Shown one piece after another: positions 16,335-25,864 of a stretch of 64,000 nt of DNA (within the stretch, counting starts at the first letter, position 1; the number at the start of each line of letters is the position of its first letter). Source of the DNA: Lachnospiraceae bacterium (GTDB lineage: Bacteria > Bacillota > Clostridia > Lachnospirales > Lachnospiraceae); assembly GCA_029012365.1 (NCBI GenBank), contig JAQXLY010000056.1, positions 27,924 through 91,923 of the forward strand, written 5' to 3'. Position numbers and translations under genes: made by a program. The notes under the pieces are model-generated. The model did not search any database. It was not told the DNA's origin and saw nothing but the letters and a program-made list of their open reading frames with translations.

Positions 16335-18317
16335 CTAATCATTAAAAATCTCCAGCACCTCGCTGCTCTCTTTTACAAAGGCAATGTACCGGTCGATATC
16401 GGCGTGTACGTTTATCGTCTGTTTTCCCTGATAAACCTTTTTATCAATCACACTGACCCAGCTTCCCTCCGGGAGGTAAACCTCACGTTCCGTCTGTCCC
16501 CTCCTCATAATAGGCGCAAATAAAATATCCTCGCCGAACATGTACTGGTCTTCTAACGTATAACATACTTCATCCGTATAATAATCATAAAACATCGGAC
16601 GCATAATCGGTGAACCGGTTTTGCTTGCCACATCCATATATTTCATAATATACGGCCTAAGTTTTTCTCTGGTTTCGATTAGTTTCTTAATGATTTCATA
16701 GTTTTTCTCGCCGAAACACCAGATTTCGTTCGGTCCGCCGCTTCGCTCAATGATGCCCGGATTCGGCTCAGGCTGATCTGCAGTCCTCTTTCTGGCTCCG
16801 TGCAGACGCATAATCGGAGAAAACAATCCAAACTGAAACCATCGGACAATAAGCTCTCTGAACTCTTCGCTTTCTGTATCTCCGGACAAAAAACCACCGA
16901 TATCGCTGTTCCACCACGGGATTCCGCACATTCCCATAGAAAGGCCGCTGGTGACGCTCTGCCGCAGCGCATTCCAGTCCGACATAATATCGCCGTTCCA
17001 AACCGCCGCACCGTATTTCTGACTGCCCGGATATGCCGCACGGGTCAATGAAATAATTTCGGTTTCCCCGGCCTCCCGCAAGCCCTCGTACAGCATCTTC
17101 ACATAGTAATACGGATAGAGCATTGCTGTCTGTGCTCCGTTTCCCAGATAAAAATGAAGATGTCCGAACTGCTGCGGATGCACCTCAGGCTCCGCTTCAT
17201 CCAGCCAGAAATTACGGATTCCGTTATTGTAATAGTTCTCCTTTATTTTTCCCCATACAAACCTTCTTGTTTCCGGATTCATGGTATCAATAAAGGTCTG
17301 CTGACCGTAAAAGGAAAAGGTGCCGTACTGTCCGTTTTCTGTGCGAACCAGCATGTTCTTCTCGTTCATTTCTTCATAATTTTCGCTGTTCGGGTTAATG
17401 GTCGGCCAGATAGATACAATCGGCTTGATATTCATTTCTTCCAGCTCCCTGCACATTGCGGCAGAGTCCGGCCAATACTTTTTATCAAACTTCCATTCTC
17501 CCTGCTCCGTCCAATGAAAGTAATCAATCACAATCGCAGCAATCGGGATACCTCTGCGCTTATACTCTCTGGCTACCCGAAGTAATTCTTCCTGGCTTTC
17601 ATACCGGAGCTTACACTGCCAGAAGCCCGATGCCCATTTAGGAAACTGCGGTGCATATCCGGTCAAATCCGCATAAATCTTCATCACATCCGCCGGTTTA
17701 TCTCCCACAAATACCAGATAATCCGCCTGATAGGTACTGTCGCTGCACCACATGGTATGGTTTCTCGTTGTCTCGCATCTGCCCGGAGACGGATTGTTCC
17801 AGAAAAAGCCGTATCCAAGAGAAGAATATAAAAACGGAATCGTTGATTTTGTATTATAATGAAGCAGATTACAGGTGCTGCCCTTTCGGTCGAACGCATC
17901 CTCCGTTTCCTGTCCGAGTCCGTAAAAATGCTCTCCTTCATTTGCTTCAAAAATTACCTTCGTCGCATAATGGTCACCTTCCGTATGGATATACTTGTTT
18001 GTATAATCCCCTTCAAACTTTGTCTTTAAAATCAATTTGTCCTTTCTGTAAAAGCACACAATCCCGCCGTACCACGGAAAACCCGCTTCGATAGTTGCTT
18101 TCACATCACCGTTTGTAATAGAAGCAAAGGAAGCATCCCCCTCTACCTTACAGTCCGCTTCGCTTACCGGAGGAAGTAATGTCCAGCTTTCGTCCGACAC
18201 CGTCGAATTTCTTGTGGCACGACACCGTAAACAATTCTCTCCGTAGCCTTCAATCACAATCAACTCATCTCTTCTTTGAAAGGTAAGTTTATTCTTTTCT
18301 AACACTATTTTACCCAT
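16335..18317 (-). CDS. GH31 glycoside hydrolase, alpha-xylosidase/alpha-glucosidase type
   Basis: 660 aa, no signal peptide, so cytoplasmic. An N-terminal beta-sandwich (about 1-215) precedes the TIM barrel. The GH31 nucleophile region reads FWLDEAEPE (about 375), close to the WxDxxEP variant of alpha-xylosidases. The acid/base region is WWNSDIGGF (about 450), and the substrate-contact RLHGARKR follows. AAGGAG precedes the ATG by 5 nt. It is expected to remove alpha-linked xylose or glucose from imported oligosaccharides. It is divergent from the AraC-type regulator at 18551, the likely controller. The exact linkage is not certain. Confidence 0.88.
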   Translation of the reverse strand: MGKIVLEKNKLTFQRRDELIVIEGYGENCLRCRATRNSTVSDESWTLLPPVSEADCKVEGDASFASITNGDVKATIEAGFPWYGGIVCFYRKDKLILKTKFEGDYTNKYIHTEGDHYATKVIFEANEGEHFYGLGQETEDAFDRKGSTCNLLHYNTKSTIPFLYSSLGYGFFWNNPSPGRCETTRNHTMWCSDSTYQADYLVFVGDKPADVMKIYADLTGYAPQFPKWASGFWQCKLRYESQEELLRVAREYKRRGIPIAAIVIDYFHWTEQGEWKFDKKYWPDSAAMCRELEEMNIKPIVSIWPTINPNSENYEEMNEKNMLVRTENGQYGTFSFYGQQTFIDTMNPETRRFVWGKIKENYYNNGIRNFWLDEAEPEVHPQQFGHLHFYLGNGAQTAMLYPYYYVKMLYEGLREAGETEIISLTRAAYPGSQKYGAAVWNGDIMSDWNALRQSVTSGLSMGMCGIPWWNSDIGGFLSGDTESEEFRELIVRWFQFGLFSPIMRLHGARKRTADQPEPNPGIIERSGGPNEIWCFGEKNYEIIKKLIETREKLRPYIMKYMDVASKTGSPIMRPMFYDYYTDEVCYTLEDQYMFGEDILFAPIMRRGQTEREVYLPEGSWVSVIDKKVYQGKQTINVHADIDRYIAFVKESSEVLEIFND

Positions 18318-18439
18318 ATCCTTCTCCTTGTCCGTTCTGAAATTCGATTTAAGAATCCGCTTTGCAACGTTCTTTGTAAATATTTTACCATAATCCCCTT
18401 CCTACAGCTTTATCTATCTTTGCAAAAACTAACACTATA

Positions 18440-18468
18440 TTGACATTACGTAAAAAACATGATACTGT
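18440..18468 (+). promoter_or_regulatory. Likely sigma-A promoter of the AraC-type regulator
   Basis: TTGACA (18440-18445), a 17-bp spacer and TACTGT (18463-18468), about 83 bp before the start codon. The gap between the two divergent genes (18318-18550) otherwise shows no gene. Confidence 0.5.
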
Positions 18469-18550
18469 TTATTTGTCACACCTACGCACTCTTACATGAC
18501 TGATTTATGGTCAGATAACATATACAAAACCGATGTAAGGAGATTCTGCC

Positions 18551-19423
18551 ATGCTGTCAAAAAGCCACGAGCTCTATGAAACCATTTCCCATAAAACCGC
18601 CTCTGCGCCCTATTCCCTTCATTACACGGAAGTGCCCCACGATGCAGAGCCTGCACTATATTTGCATTGGCACAATGAGATGGAATTCTTATTGCTTTTG
18701 GAGGGAGAACTCCTGTTTCATGTGGAGGACAAGTCCTATACCCTGCATTCCGGAGACGGCATCTTCATTCCGCCGGGAGTCTTACACTATGCAAACAACA
18801 ACGGTGCCGCTCCGATTTCTTTCCGGGCTTTTGTACTTTCCCCCGACTTTATTTTTTCCTCTTTTGATACCTATGCCTATCATACCTATATTCTCCCGAT
18901 TATGCACAATAATCTTTCCTATGCTTTGGTACTGCACAGCTCGGTTGACTGGCAGGAACGCATGCTTCACTGTTTACAGCAGATTTTTTCTCAGGAAACA
19001 ACAAGTGAACTCTATATCCGCGGCATTTCACTTTTAATCTGGAATGAGCTATATCAACATCATATTTCAAAAATCGGAAGCGAACCGACGCTCCATACGC
19101 TTGCGGACCAGCTTTCCGGTGCTGTTTCCTATCTGCAGGCCAACTATGACAAGCCTCTTTCTTTAAGCGGGCTCGCCGCTCTTGTACATTTAAGTGAAGC
19201 ACAGTTCTGCCGTTCCTTCAAACACCTGACCGGCATGACACCGTTCCGCTATCTGATACGCTATCGTATCCTGCAAAGCTGTACAAAACTTTACCGCACG
19301 GATAAGAAAATAACCGACATTGCTCTTTCCTGCGGATTTAACAATATCAGCTATTATAATCGTACCTTTCTTCAAATTATGAATATGACCCCGTCGGAGT
19401 ACCGAAGAAGCAGAACCCGGTAA
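18551..19423 (+). CDS. AraC-family transcriptional regulator with cupin sensor
   Basis: 290 aa. The N-terminal cupin (about 25-110) has HWHNEMEFLLLLEGELLFHVEDK and GDGIFIPPGVLHYA, typical for sugar binding. The C-terminal double helix-turn-helix (about 190-290) has LSGLAALVHLSEAQFCRSFKHLTGMTPF and ITDIALSCGFNNISYYNRTF. AAGGAG lies 8 nt before the ATG. It sits between the divergent GH31 gene and the GH13 gene, so it probably activates one or both in response to an oligosaccharide. Confidence 0.92.
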   Translation: MLSKSHELYETISHKTASAPYSLHYTEVPHDAEPALYLHWHNEMEFLLLLEGELLFHVEDKSYTLHSGDGIFIPPGVLHYANNNGAAPISFRAFVLSPDFIFSSFDTYAYHTYILPIMHNNLSYALVLHSSVDWQERMLHCLQQIFSQETTSELYIRGISLLIWNELYQHHISKIGSEPTLHTLADQLSGAVSYLQANYDKPLSLSGLAALVHLSEAQFCRSFKHLTGMTPFRYLIRYRILQSCTKLYRTDKKITDIALSCGFNNISYYNRTFLQIMNMTPSEYRRSRTR

Positions 19424-19596
19424 TTATCACTCTGTGTCATCCGTAGAGCTTCATGCATATGCTCACGGGATTTGTTTCCCAAATTTACACATGGAAACTT
19501 ATCATTCTTTATGGTATACTATTCGGTGATTTCATTTTCAGAATCCCATTGCAATGACAATTTGCCCACAAACCAGAATTTCAGGAGGTATCTACT

Positions 19597-20970
19597 ATGG
19601 CATGGTATGACGAAGCCGTATTTTATCATATATATCCGTTAGGGCTCACCGGAGCTCCGAAGCAAAACCCGTACAGCACACCGGAGCATCGCTTAAACAC
19701 CTTGCTTCCGTGGATTTCCCACATCAGGGAAATCGGCTGTAACGCAATTTATATCGGCCCTCTGTTTGAATCCGTAGGGCACGGCTACGAAACGACAGAC
19801 TACAGGAAGCTGGATAGTCGTCTCGGCACCAATGAAGACCTGACAAGCTTTGTAAAGGAGTGCCACGCGCAGGATATCAAAGTTATTTTAGACGGTGTAT
19901 TTAACCACACCGGCAGAGATTTCTTCGCTTTTCAGGACGTGAAAAGGAATCGTGAAAATTCTCCGTATAAGGACTGGTACTGCAACATGAATTTTTGGGG
20001 AAATAATGAATATAACGACGGTTTTTCCTACGAAAACTGGGGCGGCTACAATCTTCTTGTAAAATTAAATCAAAACAACCCGGCGGTAAGGGATTATTTT
20101 TGTGATGTCATCCGTTTCTGGGTATCCGAATTCGATATTGACGGCATCCGCTTAGATGCTGCGGATGTACTGAGCTTTGAATACATGCAGACTCTCCGTC
20201 ATGTAGCAAATGAAGTAAAGCCGGATTTCTGGCTGATGGGCGAGGTTATCCACGGAGATTATACCCGCTGGGTAAATGAAGGCATCCTTCACTCCGTCAC
20301 AAACTACCATCTGCACAAAGCACTTTATTCCGGTCACAACGACCACAACTATTTTGAAATTGCACATACCGTAAAACGCCTTTATGAAATGGGCGGTAAC
20401 CGTACAGAGGGCTTAAAGCTATACAATTTCGTAGATAACCACGATGTCGAGCGTATTTACACAAAGCTGATAAATAAGGCACACTTTACCCCGGTGCATA
20501 TTTTACTCTATACCTTACCGGGGATTCCGTCCGTCTATTACGGTTCGGAATTCGGCATTGAGGGCAGAAAAGAGAAGTTCTCGGACGATTCCCTGCGCCC
20601 TGCACTGTCTCTTTCCGACTTTGCGGATGCACTACAGAACAATCCGTATACCCGATTAATTGCAGCCCTTGGACATATCCGTCAATCCAGTCCGGCACTT
20701 TCCTACGGTGACTACAAAGAACTGCTCCTCACCAATCGTCAGTATGCCTTTGCAAGAAACCATAACGGCACTACCGTTCTCGTTACCGTAAACAACGACG
20801 ACAGCGACTATGTTATGACTCTTCCGTGCGGAAATGCCGGAGAATACAAGGGTGCTCTGTACGGAGAAAGGGTATCGGTGACTGACGGACATATCACGGT
20901 AAATGTGAAATCTAATAACGGAGAGCTTTGGCTGCCGATACAGGGAGACGTATACAACAACACACCATGA
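19597..20970 (+). CDS. GH13 alpha-amylase-family glycoside hydrolase
   Basis: 457 aa, no signal peptide. The four GH13 regions are present: DGVFNHTG (about 105), GIRLDAADVL with the nucleophile Asp (about 187), LMGEVIHGD with the acid/base Glu (about 212), and FVDNHDVERI with the transition-state Asp (about 275). A short C-terminal beta domain follows. AGGAGG lies 8 nt before the ATG. It should act on alpha-1,4-glucans or maltodextrins in the cytoplasm (amylase, neopullulanase-like or sucrose-phosphorylase-like specificities are all possible). It ends 1 bp from the convergent mannanase remnant. Confidence 0.88.
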   Translation: MAWYDEAVFYHIYPLGLTGAPKQNPYSTPEHRLNTLLPWISHIREIGCNAIYIGPLFESVGHGYETTDYRKLDSRLGTNEDLTSFVKECHAQDIKVILDGVFNHTGRDFFAFQDVKRNRENSPYKDWYCNMNFWGNNEYNDGFSYENWGGYNLLVKLNQNNPAVRDYFCDVIRFWVSEFDIDGIRLDAADVLSFEYMQTLRHVANEVKPDFWLMGEVIHGDYTRWVNEGILHSVTNYHLHKALYSGHNDHNYFEIAHTVKRLYEMGGNRTEGLKLYNFVDNHDVERIYTKLINKAHFTPVHILLYTLPGIPSVYYGSEFGIEGRKEKFSDDSLRPALSLSDFADALQNNPYTRLIAALGHIRQSSPALSYGDYKELLLTNRQYAFARNHNGTTVLVTVNNDDSDYVMTLPCGNAGEYKGALYGERVSVTDGHITVNVKSNNGELWLPIQGDVYNNTP

Positions 20971-20971
20971 T

Positions 20972-21357
20972 TCACATTTTATTTTCCGCTACAATCGCAT
21001 AGTCACTCGCATACATTGCCTTTAAGCTTTCCACCGAATTATACTGTTCTCCGATGCAAAACTCCTTAGACCATGCCATGTAGTACGCCCAAGGCGTATG
21101 GGACTCCTCAAGCATTTTCACATCCGGCAGATAGATATCCACGGAAATCACATCCACATACTCATCTCCCGGATATCCCTCCCTCAGACGACAGTTCCAG
21201 ACCCAGAGCAGATTGTTAATCTTATGTACCCTTGTGTAATAGTCGTACATTATAACACCGGAACATCTGCCTCTTCAAACTTCTTTAACTCCTTTGCAAT
21301 AACATCCATATCGTGATAGAATGCCTCCCGCTCCGCAGTCCCTTCTATCAAAATACG
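20972..21357 (-). pseudogene. Broken GH26 beta-mannanase remnant with internal deletion
   Basis: Two out-of-frame pieces match GH26. The first (21357-21250) reads TAEREAFYHDMDVIAKELKK then FEEADVPVL and stop. The second (21250-20972, ATG overlapping that stop) reads NNLLWVWNCRLREGYPGDEY then VDVISVDIYLPD. In intact GH26 enzymes VPVL continues into RPLHE...GGWFWW, which carries the catalytic acid/base Glu. That segment, and everything N-terminal to TAERE, is missing. About 385 bp remain of a gene of about 1 kb. It lies directly behind cellobiose 2-epimerase, in frame with its stop, consistent with a former mannan operon. Confidence 0.78.
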
Positions 21358-22527
21358 TTATGATAACCGCTTCATCATTTCCATACACATTCTGCCGTTG
21401 TGGTACGGACACTTCCAGGGATGTACCAAAGGTGCGGTTACATCCGCAGCTCCGTGATACGGAATGGTTTCATACCATTCTCCGCTCTTTTTATCGATGA
21501 CGTAGTCCTGAATAAACTTCCAGACATCCTCTGCCGCTTTGAGATACTTCGTCTCCTGCGGGTTTCTCCGGTACGCATTATAAAACCCTACTACCGCTTC
21601 AGCCTGTACCCACCAAATCTTCTGGCGGTCAACCTTCCCGCCTTCCCGCTCGTTATTCACCGCACGGCATTCTTCATCAATCGCGTTGCGATACACGGTC
21701 TCCGCCAGTCCATCAATTACCGGCTTCATCTCATTTTGCAGTTCCGCATCCTGCAATACCTCACAGGCACGGTCAATGAGCCATGATGTCTCGATATCAT
21801 GTCCGTAGGACTCCAAATCAATCAGGGTACGATACTCATGGTCAAAGAAAACCTCGCAAATCTGCTTGTCCGGGTTGTATATTTTCTCTTTAAACAGGTG
21901 AAGAATTGATCGGATGGAAGCTCCCACTTCGGAAAATCCGTCCACGCGGTAAAGCTCGGAATAAGCCTCCAGAACATGTAACAACGTATTCATCGTCCGT
22001 TCTGCCATAACACCGTTTTCGGAAAGCTTCTCATTGGAGGTTGGGGAAAAATCCCTGTTAAATGCCTCCAGATATCCGCCTTCATCCCTGCATTTCGTTT
22101 CAATCATGCGATATAGTATATACGCAAAGCTTAATGCCTCTTTCTTACCGCTTGCTTCATAATATGCCGACAATGCGTAAATCGCAAAAGCCTGATTGTA
22201 CGTGTGCTTCATATCTTCACAAGGCGTACCGTCACAATTTACAGACCAGTATACACCGCCATACCTGCTGTCAAAACAATGCTCTGCAAAAAAGCGATAT
22301 GCATGGTCTGCCATTTCCAACAGCTCCGGCGTTTTTAACATCCGGTGCGCAGTAGAGTAAAACCATAAAATTCTATTATTGAGAATCACTCCTTTTACCG
22401 CATCCGGTTCCGGCGTCCCGTCTCCGCACACATATCCGCAGAATCCTCCGTTTTCCGTATCCTTCAATTTATTCCAGAACGGAATTATGCTGTTCTCAAG
22501 ATGTTTCCTAAATTCCTCCGCTTTCAT
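21358..22527 (-). CDS. Cellobiose 2-epimerase / N-acylglucosamine 2-epimerase family
   Basis: 389 aa (alpha/alpha)6-barrel epimerase. Recognisable blocks are GGFCGYVCGDG, KGVILNNRILWFYS, HTYNQAFAIYALSAYYEA, ESYGHDIETSWLIDRA, KIWWVQAEAVVGFYNAY and HPWKCPYHNGRMC, with the conserved His residues of the active site. Cellobiose 2-epimerases convert beta-1,4-mannobiose to mannosyl-glucose for phosphorolysis. The GH26 remnant immediately downstream supports this assignment over sialic-acid-related epimerases. GGAGAG precedes the ATG. No mannosylglucose phosphorylase is in the window, so the pathway is incomplete here. Confidence 0.85.
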   Translation of the reverse strand: MKAEEFRKHLENSIIPFWNKLKDTENGGFCGYVCGDGTPEPDAVKGVILNNRILWFYSTAHRMLKTPELLEMADHAYRFFAEHCFDSRYGGVYWSVNCDGTPCEDMKHTYNQAFAIYALSAYYEASGKKEALSFAYILYRMIETKCRDEGGYLEAFNRDFSPTSNEKLSENGVMAERTMNTLLHVLEAYSELYRVDGFSEVGASIRSILHLFKEKIYNPDKQICEVFFDHEYRTLIDLESYGHDIETSWLIDRACEVLQDAELQNEMKPVIDGLAETVYRNAIDEECRAVNNEREGGKVDRQKIWWVQAEAVVGFYNAYRRNPQETKYLKAAEDVWKFIQDYVIDKKSGEWYETIPYHGAADVTAPLVHPWKCPYHNGRMCMEMMKRLS

Positions 22528-22647
22528 TATCAGGCTCTCCTTTCCGCAATTCCTTTAAGTCTCTATCATAACCCATTTTACTGTATTTTTCTATGATAAT
22601 GTCAGTAATAAATTGTACAAACCTATTATCACCTTTGCATGGGAACA

Positions 22648-22683
22648 AAAAGAAGGCCGCTGCATTTCTGCAACAGCCCTCTT
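22648..22683 (-). terminator. Terminator after the 55-aa gene
   Basis: The stem GGCTGTTGCA/TGCAGCGGCC with a short loop is followed by TTCTTTTTG on the minus strand. It is the same sequence family as the terminators at 15815 and 50083. Confidence 0.8.
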
Positions 22684-22702
22684 AGTAGCCCTCCTATACC
22701 GT

Positions 22703-22870
22703 TTAGTCCCACGTTGTTGTATTCCCGCTAAATTCACTCGTACTCTTTTCTTCGCGTGAAAGAAATGCTTTTTCGTACAACGGGTCAGGTCTTTTACGGT
22801 CTGTATTAACCTCCGGAGTCAGCTCCTTAAAATCAACCTTAGGAGCAAAATCATCATAGTTTGTCTTCAT
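22703..22870 (-). CDS. 55-aa hypothetical protein downstream of gdhA
   Basis: The ATG at 22870 has AAAGGAG 9 nt upstream, so it is preferred over a longer frame to 22930 that overlaps the terminator stem. The product starts MKTNYDDFAPKVDFKELTPE, is highly polar, has many Asp, Glu and Lys, and ends SEFSGNTTTWD. No membrane segment, signal peptide or cysteines are seen. It follows gdhA behind a terminator that overlaps an ANTAR-type hexaloop hairpin, which suggests expression by regulated read-through under nitrogen control. The Ser/Thr-rich C-terminus recalls RiPP precursors, but no modifying enzyme is nearby. The function is unknown. Confidence 0.65.
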   Translation of the reverse strand: MKTNYDDFAPKVDFKELTPEVNTDRKRPDPLYEKAFLSREEKSTSEFSGNTTTWD

Positions 22871-22898
22871 AAGAACACTCCTTTCAAATTTCTTTTCT

Positions 22899-22958
22899 AA
22901 AAAAACAAAGGCAAAATATCTCTCATGCAAATTTCACGAAAGACATCTTTGCCTTTGT
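22899..22958 (-). terminator. gdhA terminator overlapping a hexaloop hairpin (candidate ANTAR attenuator)
   Basis: A long hairpin pairs CAAAGGCAAA with TTTTGCCTTTG and an inner 12-bp stem, then T7: a strong terminator after gdhA. Its 5' arm contains AAAGGC-AAAGAT-GTCTTT (22939-22956), an alternative 6-bp stem with a hexaloop having A at position 1 and G at position 4. That is the known ANTAR-protein recognition rule. The two folds are mutually exclusive. Confidence 0.6.
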
Positions 22959-22986
22959 ATTATTGTTCCGTTACATTATTCCTATT

Positions 22987-24403
<1,417 letters not shown>

Positions 24404-24440
24404 ATCTGAGCTTAATTTATTTTCCGATTTCCTATGACGC

Positions 24441-24487
24441 AAAAAAAGCGTCTTCGAGTACCAATACTCAAAGACGCCATTGCCTTT
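24441..24487 (-). promoter_or_regulatory. First hexaloop hairpin overlapping a terminator in the gdhA leader
   Basis: The transcript begins almost directly with AAAGGC-AATGGC-GTCTTT (24470-24487): a 6-bp stem and hexaloop with A1 and G4. The terminator GCGTCTTTGAGTA/TACTCGAAGACGC plus T7 (24441-24477) uses part of the same bases, so forming the hexaloop hairpin prevents termination. The terminator could also serve the upstream HAD-GNAT gene. Confidence 0.65.
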
Positions 24488-24496
24488 ACAAATCGT

Positions 24497-24525
24497 ATTT
24501 TATAATAGAACTTCTTTTTTGTCAA
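24497..24525 (-). promoter_or_regulatory. Strong sigma-A promoter of gdhA
   Basis: TTGACA (24520-24525), a 17-bp spacer and TAAAAT (24497-24502) on the minus strand. The predicted start is about 3-5 nt before the first hexaloop hairpin. Confidence 0.82.
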
Positions 24526-24578
24526 TAGCTTTTTTATAAATTTACATACTCAGACTCAAAAAATACGGAATCCCGGTA

Positions 24579-25796
24579 TCAATTACTGTGTTTAAGCCCT
24601 ATTTCCTCCAAATGCTTTGTTGCCCACCTTCCGTAGCATCCGTCATAAAGCGAATAATACTCCGCATAGCTTACATCACAGTCATATCCGAGCAGCTCAA
24701 ACTCCACACCGAACAGCTTTGTCTTTACGTCAAGCTCCGTCATCCCGTTGTTTAAATAGAACTGCTTTCTCCGGCAGCGTTCTTCCATGTTATCCGCATC
24801 TGCACTCAGACTTTCAATTTCAAGGAAGAATCGTTTATCCTTATATTTATCCTTCAGCAATCTAAGGCTTTTCCCGCCGAGTCCCAGACCTCGTTTTTCC
24901 CCGCTAATCACAAAATAATCCAAAAGCACCATATCCCCGCCATTAATGGTAATTGCAAAGCCCGAGAACTCACCCTCGTTTTCAATCACCCAGATATCGG
25001 CTTTTTGCTGCCGGTGCTTTATTTGCATCAACCAGAACGGCTTTCGCTCGGAAGCCGGAAACGCGGTTTTATATAGCTTCTTTATCATTCGCCATTCCGC
25101 ATCCGATGCAACCTTCCTTAAGTTCATCCTTCCCGTTTCTCCCGAAGCCTTTTCTGTGCAAAGCAGCTTCCTTACTTCCGACAGGTCATCTAAAATGTAA
25201 GCAGCCTTTTCTCTCATCTCTTCATCCGGCGGCAGCATATCCGGCACCATAACCGGAATCATTCCGGCAGCATGTGCCGCACGAATCCCGTTGTATGAGT
25301 CTTCTATCACATACGTCCCGTCAGCCGTACCTCCCAGTGTCTCAGCGGCTTTTAAGAAAATATCCGGATTCGGCTTACTTTTTTCCACCATATCTCCACC
25401 GATGATACAATCAAAGAAGCTCAAAAGTCCTGCTGCCTCTATCTGATGCTTCACAACTGCGGTTCTTGTGGAGGAGGCAATCGCAGTCCGGTATCCCTCC
25501 GACTTTAATGCGGTCAAGAGCTCCCGCACTCCCTTTTTCATCGGCAGATTCCCGTTATCATACTTCGCATGATAGTTCTCGGACTGCTCCCTACAATACA
25601 AATCATACGGAAAATCTTCTCCGTAAAAATCAAGAAAAATCTGTTTTGATGCCGCGGCATTCACTCCGATACATCTTCTGTACGGAATTTCCAGCTGTTT
25701 GAAACCGTATTTTTCCGCCAGCTCCTGCCAGCCTGCAAATACCGCACGTTCCGAATCAAATATTACTCCATCCATATCAAAAATAACTGTTTTCAT
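24579..25796 (-). CDS. HAD-family phosphatase/phosphomutase fused to a GNAT acetyltransferase
   Basis: 405 aa from the ATG at 25796 (GAGGT 4 nt upstream; an in-frame start at 25832 lacks a site). Residues 1-215 are a beta-phosphoglucomutase-like HAD: FDMDGVIFDSE with the nucleophile Asp, IASSTRTAV, KSKPNPDIF and VIEDSYNGIRAA. Residues about 225-405 resemble a GNAT domain with YFVISGEKRGLGLGGKSLRLL (acetyl-CoA loop) and FYLNNGMTE. The two activities in one chain are unusual. Substrates are unknown; sugar phosphate dephosphorylation with amine acetylation is only a guess. It is followed by the terminator that overlaps the gdhA leader. Confidence 0.85.
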   Translation of the reverse strand: MKTVIFDMDGVIFDSERAVFAGWQELAEKYGFKQLEIPYRRCIGVNAAASKQIFLDFYGEDFPYDLYCREQSENYHAKYDNGNLPMKKGVRELLTALKSEGYRTAIASSTRTAVVKHQIEAAGLLSFFDCIIGGDMVEKSKPNPDIFLKAAETLGGTADGTYVIEDSYNGIRAAHAAGMIPVMVPDMLPPDEEMREKAAYILDDLSEVRKLLCTEKASGETGRMNLRKVASDAEWRMIKKLYKTAFPASERKPFWLMQIKHRQQKADIWVIENEGEFSGFAITINGGDMVLLDYFVISGEKRGLGLGGKSLRLLKDKYKDKRFFLEIESLSADADNMEERCRRKQFYLNNGMTELDVKTKLFGVEFELLGYDCDVSYAEYYSLYDGCYGRWATKHLEEIGLKHSN

Positions 25797-25864
25797 ATTT
25801 ACCTCACAAATAACGGAGCCGCGCAATTTCATACGCCGGCCCCGTTTCTAACCGTATTCAAAAA

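Noticed and set aside
17154..18094. Plus-strand open frames of about 145 codons opposite the GH31 gene
   Set aside because: They are antisense to a complete, conserved enzyme, and lack start signals.
22703..22930. 75-codon version of the small gene after gdhA, or a lanthipeptide precursor
   Set aside because: The extra N-terminus overlaps the terminator stem. A RiPP role is unsupported because no modification or export enzyme lies nearby and the product has no cysteines.
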